Translations under genes and position numbers: made by a program | NCBI GenBank assembly: GCA_028826165.1 | Contig: JAPDFW010000088.1 | Location: 228,501-292,500 of the forward strand | Reading direction: 5' to 3' | Length of the DNA stretch: 64,000 nt | Source: Anaeramoeba ignava | Lineage: Eukaryota; Metamonada; Anaeramoebidae | The notes under the pieces: generated by a model | Told to the model about the DNA's origin: nothing | The model's database searches: none | The model's input: only the letters and a program-made list of their open reading frames with translations | Shown here: piece by piece, positions 51,071 to 61,600 of the stretch | Layout of the letters: each line of letters begins with the position of its first letter | Position numbering within the stretch: position 1 is the first letter of the stretch

Positions 51071-53407
51071 ATGGAAGCACAAAAGCAAAGGAATTATTAT
51101 GTTTTTGAAATTAAAAAAGTAAAATTTATTATTAAATTTATTATAAATTAAATTATTAAATTAAAATTTATTATTTTTATTTTAGTCAAATCAAAATATA
51201 ATTGAAATACTTAAAAAATTTGGAGAAATTGAAAAATATGGAATTCTTAGTTATGATAAAAGTCCAAAAATTTGGGGATGGGTTAAATTTTCTAAAATTA
51301 AAAAATCATTTGAAAGTGATGATTCTATTAATGTAAAAATTTAAAATCAAAATTAAAATCAAAATTAAAATTAAAATCAAATTTAAAATCAAAAATTAAA
51401 ATCAAATTCAAATTTAAAATCAAAAATTAAAATCAAAATTAAAATTAAAATTAAAATTAAAATTAAAATTAAAATCAAAATCAAAATTAAAATTAAAATT
51501 ATAATTAAAATTAAAATCAAAATCAAAATTAAAAATTAAAATTAAAAATCAAAATCAAAATCAAAATTAAAATCAAAATCAAAATCAAAATCAAAATTAA
51601 AATTAAAATTAAAATCAAAATCAAAATCAAAATTAAAATTAAAATCAAAAAATCAAAATCAAATTTTAAAAATCAAAATCAAAATCAAAAACCAAAATCA
51701 AAATCAAAATTAAAATTTAAAATCGAAAATGAAAAATAAAAATCAAAATCAAAATCAAAATCAAAATCAAAAATCAAAATCGAAATTAAAATTTAAAATC
51801 AAAATTAAAATCAAAATCAAAATTAAAATCAAAATCAAAATTAAAATCAAATTTAAAATTAAAATCAAAATCAAAATCAAAATCAAAATTAAAATCAAAA
51901 TTAAATTCAAAATTAAAATCAAAATTAAAATCAAAATTAAAATCAAAATTAAAATCAAAATCAAAATTAAAATCAAAATCAAAATCAAAATCAAAATCAA
52001 AATTAAAATCAAAATTTAAAATCAAAATCCAAAAATAGCTTTTTGTTAGAAGAAATCCATTTTATGAATGCAAATATTGTCATAAAAGACTAGAACCACA
52101 ATATTTAATAATTTGTGATAATTGTGGAAAATTTTATTGTTTTAATTGTGTTATTGATTTATTAAAAAAATATGGAACTGAATATAAATGCCAATGTGAT
52201 CAAAAATTAATTAATATTGAATCAATAGTTGGAAAAGAAAATATTCCAAAATTGATAGAAGAATCAAAAAAATTAACAGAAAAAGAATATGAAGATATTT
52301 TAAAGAAAACAAAAGAATCAGAAGAAGAACATCAAAATCAAAATCAAAATCAAAATCAAAATCGAAATCGAAATCGAAATCGAAATCAAAATCAAAATCA
52401 AAATCAAAATGAAAATCAAAATCAAAATTATAATCAAAATCAAAATTATAATCAAAATCGAAATCAATATCAAAATAGAAATCAAAATCGAAATCATAAT
52501 AAAAATTATAATCAAAATCAATATCAAAAGCAAGATAAAAATCAAAATCAAAATCCAAATGGATGCAAATTTTTTTATAATTCAAAAATAAATTGGTGTT
52601 ATAATTATGAACATTGGAAAAATAAAGCACAAAATCCAAATCTTCATCCAGTTAATGAATGTATTTGCTTCAATTTATCTAATTGTAAGAATGATAATTG
52701 TCCATTTTGTCATCCAAATCCAATTAGAAAAGATATTGAAAAAGCACAACAAAATTTTCATTCATATTCAGATAATTTAACATTAGATAAAGTTAAATTT
52801 AGATCATTTTATCGAGATACTCGAACAAAAAAGATTTTTAATCGTAAAATATTTATAAATTCCAAAATATAAATTAATTCCAAAATATTTATAATTTCAA
52901 AATATAATTTAATTACAAAATACAATTTAATTACAAAATATAATTTAATTACAAAATATAATTTAATTTAATTTAATTTCAATATTTTAATTAGAATGTC
53001 GTGAATTTATAAAAACAGGAACTTGTTCAAATTATAATTGTCCTTACGAACATAAATATTACAAAATACTCCCATTTAAAAAAAATTATCCAATACAAAG
53101 AGAAAGAAAAAAAAAGTTTAAAAGATCAACTGAAAATCAAATTCAATTTCGAAATCAAAATCAAAATCAAAATCAAATTCAAATTCAATTTCAAAATCAA
53201 AATCAAAATCAAATTCAAATTCAAAACCCTATTCTCACATCATCTCAAGAATTATCAAAAGAAATAGAAAAATATTCCAAACAAATAGGTTTTAATCAAA
53301 GTAATGAAAATGATGAAAGTAATGAAAATGATGAAAGTAATGAAATTGATCCAAGTGAATCAAATGAATCAAATGAATGGCATTCAGATTCTTCTCAATC
53401 AGATTAA
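51071..53407 (+). CDS. RING-like plus CCCH zinc-finger protein with Asn-Gln tracts (right copy)
   Basis: Exons 51071-51118, 51186-51332, 52039-52843 and 52995-53407 give about 470 residues. Exon 2 resembles half an RRM (IIEILKKFGEIEKYGIL, IWGWVKFSKIKKS). Exon 3 encodes a RING-like cluster (CKYCHKRLEPQYLIICDNC, FYCFNC, YKCQC), an Asn-Gln/Asn-Arg tract and CCCH-like groups (CKFFYNSKINWCYNYEH; CFNLSNCKNDNCPFCH). The phase-1 join to exon 4 creates a classic C-x8-C-x4-C-x3-H finger (CREFIKTGTCSNYNCPYEH), followed by a second Asn/Gln/Ile tract and an acidic Ser tail. The mix of RING, RRM-like and CCCH parts suggests an RNA-linked ubiquitin ligase similar in plan to CNOT4, but this is inference. Confidence 0.65.
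51333..52038 (+). repeat. 0.7-kb intron of (CAAAAT/TAAAAT)n
   Basis: This is intron 2 of the zinc-finger gene. The array reads as Asn-Gln or Lys-Ile in different frames, yet splicing across it is required to connect exon 2 with the RING-like finger. The left equivalent (5275-5651) is about half the length. Confidence 0.85.
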
Positions 53408-53520
53408 AAAAAAAAATAAAAAATTAAATTTTAAAAAAATAAAAAATTTGAACTGGCAAAAATTATTATTTTGTTTTGTAAAAAAAAAAAGCAAAAAATT
53501 ATTCTTATTTTTTTTTGTTT

Positions 53521-55159
53521 TTAAATTTTAACTGTTTCAATTAATTCTTTCCAAGATTTTTCTAATTCAGCTTTTGCTCCAGATCTTGGTTTTTCTGTTA
53601 TTCTAAATTCAAAAGGTCCATTTTTAAAAAGTTCTTGATCTTTTGCCCAATTAAATAAACAAGTATCAGAAAAATGGAATGCATTTAATTCAATAACAAA
53701 AGGTTGATTTTTTGGTTCTTTTGCAATACAAAAATCAATAACATAATTGGTAAATTTTGTTGATAAACAAGGTTTGACTTCATTTTCGAAAAAATTTAAA
53801 ATAATTTTTTGGATTTCTTCTTTTTGTTCAACAAGTCTTGGAGAAGAGAAGTATTGAAAATATTGAGAAAGAGCATTAAGATTATTATTAAAAACATAAC
53901 CTCTAAACTATTTTTAAATAATATTAAAATAATAAAATAAATATTATTGAAATAAATATTATTGAAATAAATATTATTGAAATAAATATTATTGAAATAA
54001 ATATTGAAATAAATATTATTGAAATAATAAAATAAATATTAAAATAAATATTAAAATAAATATTATTAAAATATTATTAAAATAAATAATAATGAAATAA
54101 ATATTATTAAAATAAATATTATTGAAATAAATATTATTGAAATATTTTTGAAATATTATTGAAATATTATTGAAATATTATTGAAATAAATATTGAAATA
54201 AATATTATTAAAATATTATTGAAATATTTTTGAAATATTTTTGAAATATTTTTGAAATATTATTGAAATATTTTTGAAATATTATTGAAATATTATTAAA
54301 ATATTATTGAAATATTTTTGAAATATTATTGAAATATTATTAAAATATTGAAATAAATATTATTGAAATATTATTGAAATATTATTAAAATATTATTGAA
54401 ATATTATTGAAATATTATTGAAATATTATTGAAATATTTTTGAAATATTATTGAAATATTTTTGAAATATTATTGAAATAAATCAACCTCAAGATCAGCA
54501 TCAATATCAAACCAAGTTCTCAAAACAAAACTTTCGTTAAAAATATCAATATTTTCTAATGCAATACTCATATCCATCCAAATTCTATCGCTATGAGTAA
54601 CTAAGAAAATAATATCATCAGCATTTTTAACTTTCAAACAATTTTTACTAGCTTCAATTAAAGCAAATAGCTTTTCATTTTCTGAAATATCTTTAAAAGG
54701 TTTTTTCAAATCAAGAAGTTGATTTTTGTAAAATATTGGAAAATTAGGATGAAATTCAATAGCATCTTTAGCACTTCTTGAAGACATTTTCATAAAAATA
54801 CCATCTTGATTAAATTTGGAATTCGAAAGCAAATCTTTGATTTCTTGATTAAGTTTTTTTTTCAAATCATTCAATTCACTTAATTTATTTTCTTCAATTT
54901 TTCCATATTTTTTTTGTTGTTCACAACATTCTTTTAATGATTTTGCTTCTTGAATTGAAATGGAAACAAATTTAGTTGGAAAAGTTAAATTTTTGCTTTC
55001 TAATAATTCAATCCAATTTTCAATATTAACTTCTAAAACTTGTTTTTGTCCATCTCTTAATTCTTGTTCTGTAAAAAATCCATTTAAATTATTTTCTGTT
55101 GAATTTTGTTGAGTTTGTTTTTTGAGTTGAACTGATTTTAAAGCATTTTGCAATGACAT
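53521..55159 (-). CDS. CDC123/D123-like eIF2 assembly protein (right copy)
   Basis: Exon 1 (55159-54488) and exon 2 (53907-53521) join in phase 0 to give 352 residues, typical of the family. An N-terminal basic segment is followed by NIENWIELLESKNLTFPTKFV, a helical region, the GIFMKMSSRSAKDA strand of the ATP-grasp fold, WFDIDADLEFRGYVF and VIDFCIAKEPKNQPFVIELN, ending FHFSDTCLFNW and SWKELIETVKI. CDC123 binds eIF2-gamma and promotes assembly of the initiation factor. The intron is 580 nt of AT repeat. It converges with the zinc-finger gene, with 113 bp between stops. Bacterial and protist D123 proteins vary, so the exact substrate is not certain. Confidence 0.75.
53908..54487 (-). repeat. 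Repeat-filled intron of CDC123-like gene (right)
   Basis: Units of ttgaaatattattgaaata and relatives fill the intron; the donor is gttgat and the acceptor aaatag. It is 245 nt shorter than the left equivalent. Confidence 0.85.
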
Positions 55160-55270
55160 TTTAAAATGAAAAAATGAAAAAATGAAAAAATGAAAAAATA
55201 TTTTTTTATTAAATTTTGAATTGAATTTTGATTTAAAATTTTGATTTAAAATTTTGATTTAAAATTTTGA

Positions 55271-57942
55271 TTAAATATTTTCAGAAATTTTCATCATGCT
55301 ATTTGTTGTTAATAAAACTTCAGGAATTAAATCATAAACAGCTCGATAATGTATTAAAGAAAGTGATAATTTTGCTGAATTAATTAAATCTTGAGAACGA
55401 CTAAAACAAAGCATAATTCCTGATAACATTTCTTGAAACAATTCATTTGAAAGATAGAATTTAATTTCATTTTCAATTTTAATCTTTTTTTCTTTTTCAT
55501 GATATTCTGGATAATAAAGCATATATTCAACCCATTTTTCTTGTGAAATTTGATGGATTTGCTTTGTGACAGTTTCTTGATCAATATCAAATGCTTTTTC
55601 CGAACCAATTGTTGCAATTCTTGCACAAATTGCGCAATAATTTTGGAGAGAATTAATTGGCATTTCGGAATGATATTGATTAAATTTTGAAAGTAAAACT
55701 TTTGCAAAAAGTGCAGAATTCAAAGTGGAAAAACTTTTTATCATTGGAATATTTTCAATATAAACTAATTTTCTTTGTTGCTCTTGGAAATCATGCTTTT
55801 GCAAACTTGATTCAGTTAATTTTTGTACTTTTTGAGCAAAAGGCTTATGGAAAACAGAAGGAATTTCAAGAGAAACTGGATGAAAAACTCTTTTTTCCTT
55901 TGATTCAATTTCGGAATAAAAAACTGACAAAAGAAACGCTTGTATTGATGCTAATTTCTGAAGATCTCCTTCAGTAATTTGTTGTTTTTGCTTTGCTTGT
56001 GGGATTGATGAATGCGTATAAAAATATAAGAATTTCCACACTAAAATCGGGAAGTATTTAATTGTAAATATTTGTAATTTTGATGTTCCACTTTGATACC
56101 AATCATAAAACCAATGACAAATTGCTTGGCAATCCTCATATGATTTCCTTAACAGTGAATGATGAACCAAATTATTTGTAAATCCTTCATTTTCAACAAG
56201 AGAATCCACAATTTGCTCTTTGAAATTCTTGATTTTTTAAATTGTTTTTTTTTTCAAAATTCAAAATTGAAAATTTTTCAAAATGTCTATAAATTGTTTC
56301 AAATATTCTAATTTTTTTTTGGAATATCAATCAATACATTAATTGTATCAATATAAGTTACTAATAATTGTTTCTTTTTCATTGCTTGCGTAATTTCATT
56401 AAATAAACTTTGGAAATCGGAATTTGCTACATTCTAAAAATTTAAATTTAAATTTAAACTTAAAAATAAAAATAAAAATAAAAATATTCATTTTACTTTT
56501 GTTTTTGCTCCAGCCAATTTTAGCATTTCTATTACTTCTTTTTGCGCTATTTTTTTAATTGCACAATCTAAAGGAGTATAATTCTATTATATTTATCAAA
56601 AAAAAAATATTTTTTTTTGTTTCCAAAATGAATATATGATGAAAATGATTGATTTTTAAAAATTAAATTTATATTTTACTTTCTATTTCATTACCAGTAA
56701 ATTATTTTTAACATCTGTTTTACAAATTGAATTTATTTTTTAATTTTACTTTCTTTGAATTTTTTTTTGTTAATTTTTAAATTTTATTAAAATTTCAAAT
56801 TTTTCTTTTTTTTTTTTTAAAATGTTTCTACATTTGTAATATTAAGAGAAGGTTTGCAACTCAATAAAGCCTTCATACTTTCTTCATTTAATTTATTAAA
56901 ACAAGCAAAATGAAGAGGAGTATCATCCTAATAAAAAAAATTATTTGATATTTTTTTTTGGATTAAATATCAAATAATTTCCAAATCAAGAAAAAATTGT
57001 TTTACTTTCTAAATATTTGGATTGAAATTATCATTTTGAATTTAATTTCTATCTTTTAAAAATGAAAGATTAAAGTTTACATTCTAAAAAAAAATATTTT
57101 TCTTTCTTTTCAATATTTTTAATTGCCAAATTTTTTTTATATTTGAATATTAACATCTCGGGAATTAATATCAGCTCCTGAATCAAGTAATAATTGAATA
57201 AGTGATGCAACAGCATTTGCTTGACAAGCATAATGTAATGGTGTTCTATTCTGTAAGTTATTATTTATTAATATTTACAGTTGAAAAAATTTTATTTGGA
57301 AAAATGATTAAAAAATTTTATTTGGAAAAATGATTAAAAAATTTACATGCTTTTTGAATTGAATTAAATTGAATTAAATTAAATAAAAATCAAATAAAAT
57401 CAAATTAAATTTTATTATTTTTTTACTTTCTAAAATGGAAAATAATTTAAAAAGAAATTTTTGTTTTAAATGATTTTGATTCATTTTGATTTTTTACATT
57501 TTTTGAATTAACTTCAGCTCCATGTTCAATTAATAATTTTGCCATTTTAGTATTTCCTAATGAACAGGCAAGATGTAAAGGTGTAAGTTGCTTTATAAAA
57601 TAAAATAGAAACATCAAATTATTTTGAAATGAATTTTTTTTTTAAATAAAATTTATTAATGAAAATAAAATTTTATTTAAAAATTACTCGCTTTTTGAAG
57701 TAAAATTTTATTTAGAATTTTTAATGAAATTTTTTTTTGGGAATTTTATTTAAATTTTTTATTTTACATTCTAAATAAATTTATTTTTTAAAAAATTTAA
57801 TTTAAGAAAACAAAATTTTGATAAAAATAAGTTTTTTTTTTTTTTTTACTTCAGTTTTTTTATTAATATCTTCTCCTTTATCAAGTAATTGAAGAACTAA
57901 TTTAGAATCAGAATTTTGGACAGCTTCGTGAATATTTGTCAT
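55271..57942 (-). CDS. Ankyrin-repeat protein fused to hyccin (FAM126) domain, with single-codon exons
   Basis: Main exons: 57942-57850, 57590-57498, 57250-57155, 56927-56832, 56583-56497, 56433-56338 and 56227-55271; eight three-base exons lie between the first five. All joins are phase 0 and the product is about 513 residues. The N-terminus (MTNIHEAVQNSD) caps four to five ankyrin repeats. A helical link follows, then the hyccin domain: SYEDCQAICHWFYDWYQSG, FTIKYFPILVWKFLY, SIQAFLLSVFYSEI, EIPSVFHKP, LTESSLQKH, INSLQNYCAICARIA and IHYRAVYDLIPEVLLTTN. Hyccin is a subunit of the TTC7/EFR3 complex that holds PI4KIIIalpha at the plasma membrane. The hyccin exon has no ATG before SLVENEG, so fusion by splicing is the simplest reading. 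Its last acceptor is AAG (56228-56230). Confidence 0.8.
56680..56752 (-). other. Two single-codon microexons (56752-56750 AAA, 56682-56680 AAA)
   Basis: Introns of 79, 67 and 96 nt surround them. They add Lys-Lys between NITN and NYTPLD. Present in both arms. Confidence 0.7.
57006..57083 (-). other. Two single-codon microexons (57083-57081 AAT, 57008-57006 AAA)
   Basis: Introns of 71, 72 and 78 nt surround them. They add Asn-Lys between NSRD and DDTPLHFAC, giving the consensus linker length. Present in both arms. Confidence 0.75.
57347..57429 (-). other. Two single-codon microexons (57429-57427 AAA, 57349-57347 CAT)
   Basis: They are the same as 178-180 and 258-260 in the left arm. The introns are 68, 77 and 96 nt. 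They add Lys-His before NRTPLHYAC. Splice signals are conserved although intron lengths differ between arms through a short tandem duplication near 57297-57340. Confidence 0.75.
57688..57770 (-). other. Two single-codon microexons (57770-57768 AAT, 57690-57688 CGA)
   Basis: On the minus strand, tttag|AAT|gtaaaa and aaaaag|CGA|gtaatt separate introns of 79, 77 and 97 nt between ankyrin exons 1 and 2. They add Asn-Arg between KKTE and QLTPLHLAC. Here the linker becomes eight residues, one more than consensus (six without them). Confidence 0.65.
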
Positions 57943-58612
57943 TAAAAAATTTAAATAAAATGAAAAATGAAAAATGAAAAATGAAAAATGAAAAATGAAA
58001 AAATGTTTTTATTGTTTTCTAAATTGAAATTGAATTTGTTTTCTAAATTGATTTTGAATTTGTTTTCTAAATTGAATTTGTTTTCTAAATTGAAATTGAA
58101 TTTGATTTTGAAATTGAAATTGAAATTGTTTTCTAAATTGTTTTCTAAATTGAATTCGTTTTCTAAATTGAAATTGAAATTGTTTTCTAAATTGAAATTG
58201 AATTTGTTTTCTAAATTGATTTAGAATTTGTTTCCTAAATTGATTTTGAATTTGTTTTCTAAATTGATTTTGAAATTGTTTTCTAAATTGATTTTGAAAT
58301 TGTTTTCTAAATTGATTTTGAAATTGTTTTCTAAATTGATTTTGAAATTGTTTTCTAAATTGATTTTGAATTTGAAATTGATTTTGAATTTGTTTTCTAA
58401 ATTGAAATTGAAATTGTTTTCTAAATTGATTGTGAAATTGTTTTCTAAATTGATTTTGAATTTGTTTTCTAAATTGATTTTGAATTTGTTTTCTAAATTG
58501 ATTTTGAATTTGTTTTCTAAATTGAAATTGAATTTGTTTTCTAAATTGATTTTGAATTTGTTTTCTAAATTGATTTTGAATTTGTTTTCTAAATTGATTT
58601 TGAATTTGTTTT
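57943..58612. repeat. Upstream motif array and 24-bp tandem repeat
   Basis: 57958-58003 is a run of aaaaatg units directly upstream (minus strand) of the ankyrin-hyccin start, i.e. tttttcat repeats. 58004-58612 is a tandem array of ttttctaaattgattttgaatttg (24 bp and shorter forms) ending at the RNA polymerase III stop codon. Open frames through it (FRKQIQNQ on one strand, FSKLILNL on the other) are repeat artefacts. Confidence 0.75.
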
Positions 58613-61600
58613 CTATTTAACTTCATTTGGTTGATTTAAATCAAATACGTCATTTAAATCAGTTAATTTTAATTTTGGAGCAATATTCATTGATTGAAGT
58701 TCTTGAAATAATAATTTGCAAGCATAAGGCATTTCAAGTTTGGTACAATTTTCATAAGATTTACAATATGGACACCAACCATCATAACCCAAAGATCCAC
58801 ATTTCTTAAATTAAAATTAAAATTAAAATTAAAATTAAAATTAAAATTAAAATTAAAATTAAAATTAAAATTAAAATTAAAATTAAAATTAAAATTAAAA
58901 TTAAAATTAAAATTAAAATTAAAATTAAAATTAAAATTAAAATTAAAATTAAAATTAAAATTAAAATTAAAATTAAAATTAAAATTAAAATTAAAATCAA
59001 AATTAAAATTAATATTAAAATTAAAATTAATATTAATATTAAAAATAAAAATTATTGATTCAAAAATCGGATAAAAATTTATTACTTACTCCACAAACAG
59101 TAACAATAAATAAATCAGAAGAATACATTAATCGTTCTTGCAAAAGTAAACTTGATCCATATCCAACTAAACAATCTCTCTCCATCTCACCTAATCGCAA
59201 ACCACCACCTCTTGCTCTCCCCTCTGTTGGTTGTCTAGTTAAGGCTGTTCGAGGTCCCATACTAAAATCAAGAAAGAAAAATAACAAAAATAAATATTTC
59301 AAAAATCAAAACCAATAAATAATCCACATCAAAAAATGAAGAGGATTTTCTTGAGGATTTTTCCAATTGAAAAAAAGGGTTCTTAAAAAATACTTTGAAC
59401 GTGCAAATATCTTATCCATAACCATATGCTTTAATTTTTGATAATAAACAGGACCAAAGAAAATATAAGCAGAAAGAGGCAATCCATTAACGCCTGAATA
59501 AAGAACATCCTTCCCAGAAAACGAGTATCCATATTCAATGAGTACGTTCATTAAATCAAGACTTCTATTTCCTGAAAAAACTGTTCCATCTCTCAAATTG
59601 CCATCACAAAGTGCACATTTTGAGCCCAACAATTCTATCATTTTCCCAACTGTCATTCGACTAGGAAAACCATGGGGATTCATGATCATATCCGGAACTA
59701 CTCCGGTTTCTGAGAAAGGTAGATCTTCCTTCTCAACAATCAAGCCGCAAACTCCCTTCTGTCCATGTCGACTTGAGTTGCCTCCCCAGAAAGATTTTCC
59801 TTTTCTTCTCACATAAATAACCCCGCTTGTTGTTTCGCATGAATAAACTTTCCCTGAATACTCAATTAATCCCTCTTCTCTTTCTTTTTGATTCTCCGTT
59901 TTTTCAAGTGATTTCAATCCAATGCTTGATCCAATGAAAATTTTGATATTGTAAATTTTTTCCTTTTTTTCCTTCCTTTTTTCAATATCTGCTGATAATT
60001 CTGAATGCAGAGATAATTGCTGAAGAAAATTTAGAAACATTTTGTTCTGTGTTTTGAAGCTCCAATGCTCTTTGCTTTTTCTAAATTTGTTAGTATAATT
60101 ATCATCAATTTTATGTTCTTCAAGTTTAAGTATTGTTTTTAAAAGAAGTTGAGAATATTCAGTGTTTAGTTTCCAAATCCAATTTGGGATTTTTGGGAAT
60201 TGTTCCCATTTTTCATTTCTTAATGATTTAAAATATTTGAATAACTTTCCATTTTCAATAATAATTTCCTTTTTTCCAAATTCGTTGTTGATTTTCAAAT
60301 CAAGTTTTTGGCAAGTTGACAAAAATAATTTGCGGATTGATTCCGAATAATTTAAATTAATTATCAATTTTTTCATCCTTTTGTTTTGAGAAGAAACAAA
60401 AGATTGAATCCAAAAAGCAAAGAAAATGATCCAACTTTTGAAATTTTGTGATTGAATGATTCCGTCTAATTTAAAGTTAATTTGAGATGAGTTTAAATTT
60501 TGAGCTGTTTTTTTAAACTCTACATTTTCCAATCCGAAAACATCTTCAATATTTTCCAAATCAAAATGTGTTTTTGTTGGGATTTTGGCGAATATTTTAT
60601 GATTCAAAGTGACCAATTGATCGACAGCATTATTTCGAAGAAAATACATTAATCCGAAATGATTATATTTGAAAATGCGAATAGGATGTTGATAAAAAAG
60701 ATGTTTTCCGTCAACCAAAGTAGCGACTTTATGGGAATAATTTAATTTTTTGAAGGGAATCCAACCATTATTTTCTGTGAGAATTTGAGTTTTTGGATCG
60801 TAACAGAATTTATCTCCCAATTCAGGTCTTCTTGTGCTTCTAATTACAGATTTAACTAATAATTGTGTTGATTTATTGTTTGTCAAGATGACTCTATCAA
60901 TAACTCCTTCGGTTGATTTGTAAATAACTGGAGATGATTTGTGTTCAATTTTTTGAACATTTACAATAGTGTCTGTTGTACTTTTTGGAACTTGTTTGTT
61001 GAACATTACTTGTCCATTTGATATTTTCAATCCTGGTTGACAAATTCCATCTTCATCAAGTAATTTAAATTTGATTCCTCTTTGTAGCTCTAGTTCTGAT
61101 GGTGAAACCAATTTATCGAATGATTGATTTGGATATTGTGATATTTGTGCACTATATCTTCTATAAATCATACAACGACCGTAACCGAGATCCAAAGAAG
61201 ATTTATTTAAAATGACTGCATCTTCGATATCATAACCTTAATTTTTGATTTTAAATTTTTGATTTTAAATTAATTTTTGATTTTAAATTAAATTTTTGAT
61301 TTTAAATTAATTTTTAATTTTAAATTAATTTTGATTTTAAATTAAATTTTTGATTTAAATTTTTGATTAAGATTCTAAATTAAATTTTTGATTTTCTACC
61401 AGAATAACTCATAACAGCAATCATCGCATTCTGACCAGCAGGTAAACGATCAAATCTAAATAAATCGGAAGCCTTAGTTCTTACTAAAGGCTTTTGAGGA
61501 TAACACAAATAATAAAGAGCGGAATCAACACGAGTCAATTCATTTTCCGCCAAAATACTCATAGCTTGCTTGCCCATAGCGCATTGATAAGTGTTTCTAG

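Larger units (their letters stand above)
41616..57605. repeat. Right arm of large inverted repeat
   Basis: This is the reverse complement of 1-16767. The inner edge is near 41616, where identity to the left arm ends inside an AT-rich spacer downstream of the ARM-repeat gene. The ankyrin-hyccin gene crosses the last matched base and runs on to its start codon at 57942, so homology probably continues beyond what the window allows me to compare. The right copies of hyccin, CDC123, CWF19L1 and the zinc-finger gene are open, whereas the ARM gene is shortened and frameshifted. Confidence 0.9.

Noticed and set aside
58009-58626. A 205-residue FRKQIQNQ-repeat protein
   Set aside because: It overlaps the end of the Pol III gene in another frame and consists only of the 24-bp array.
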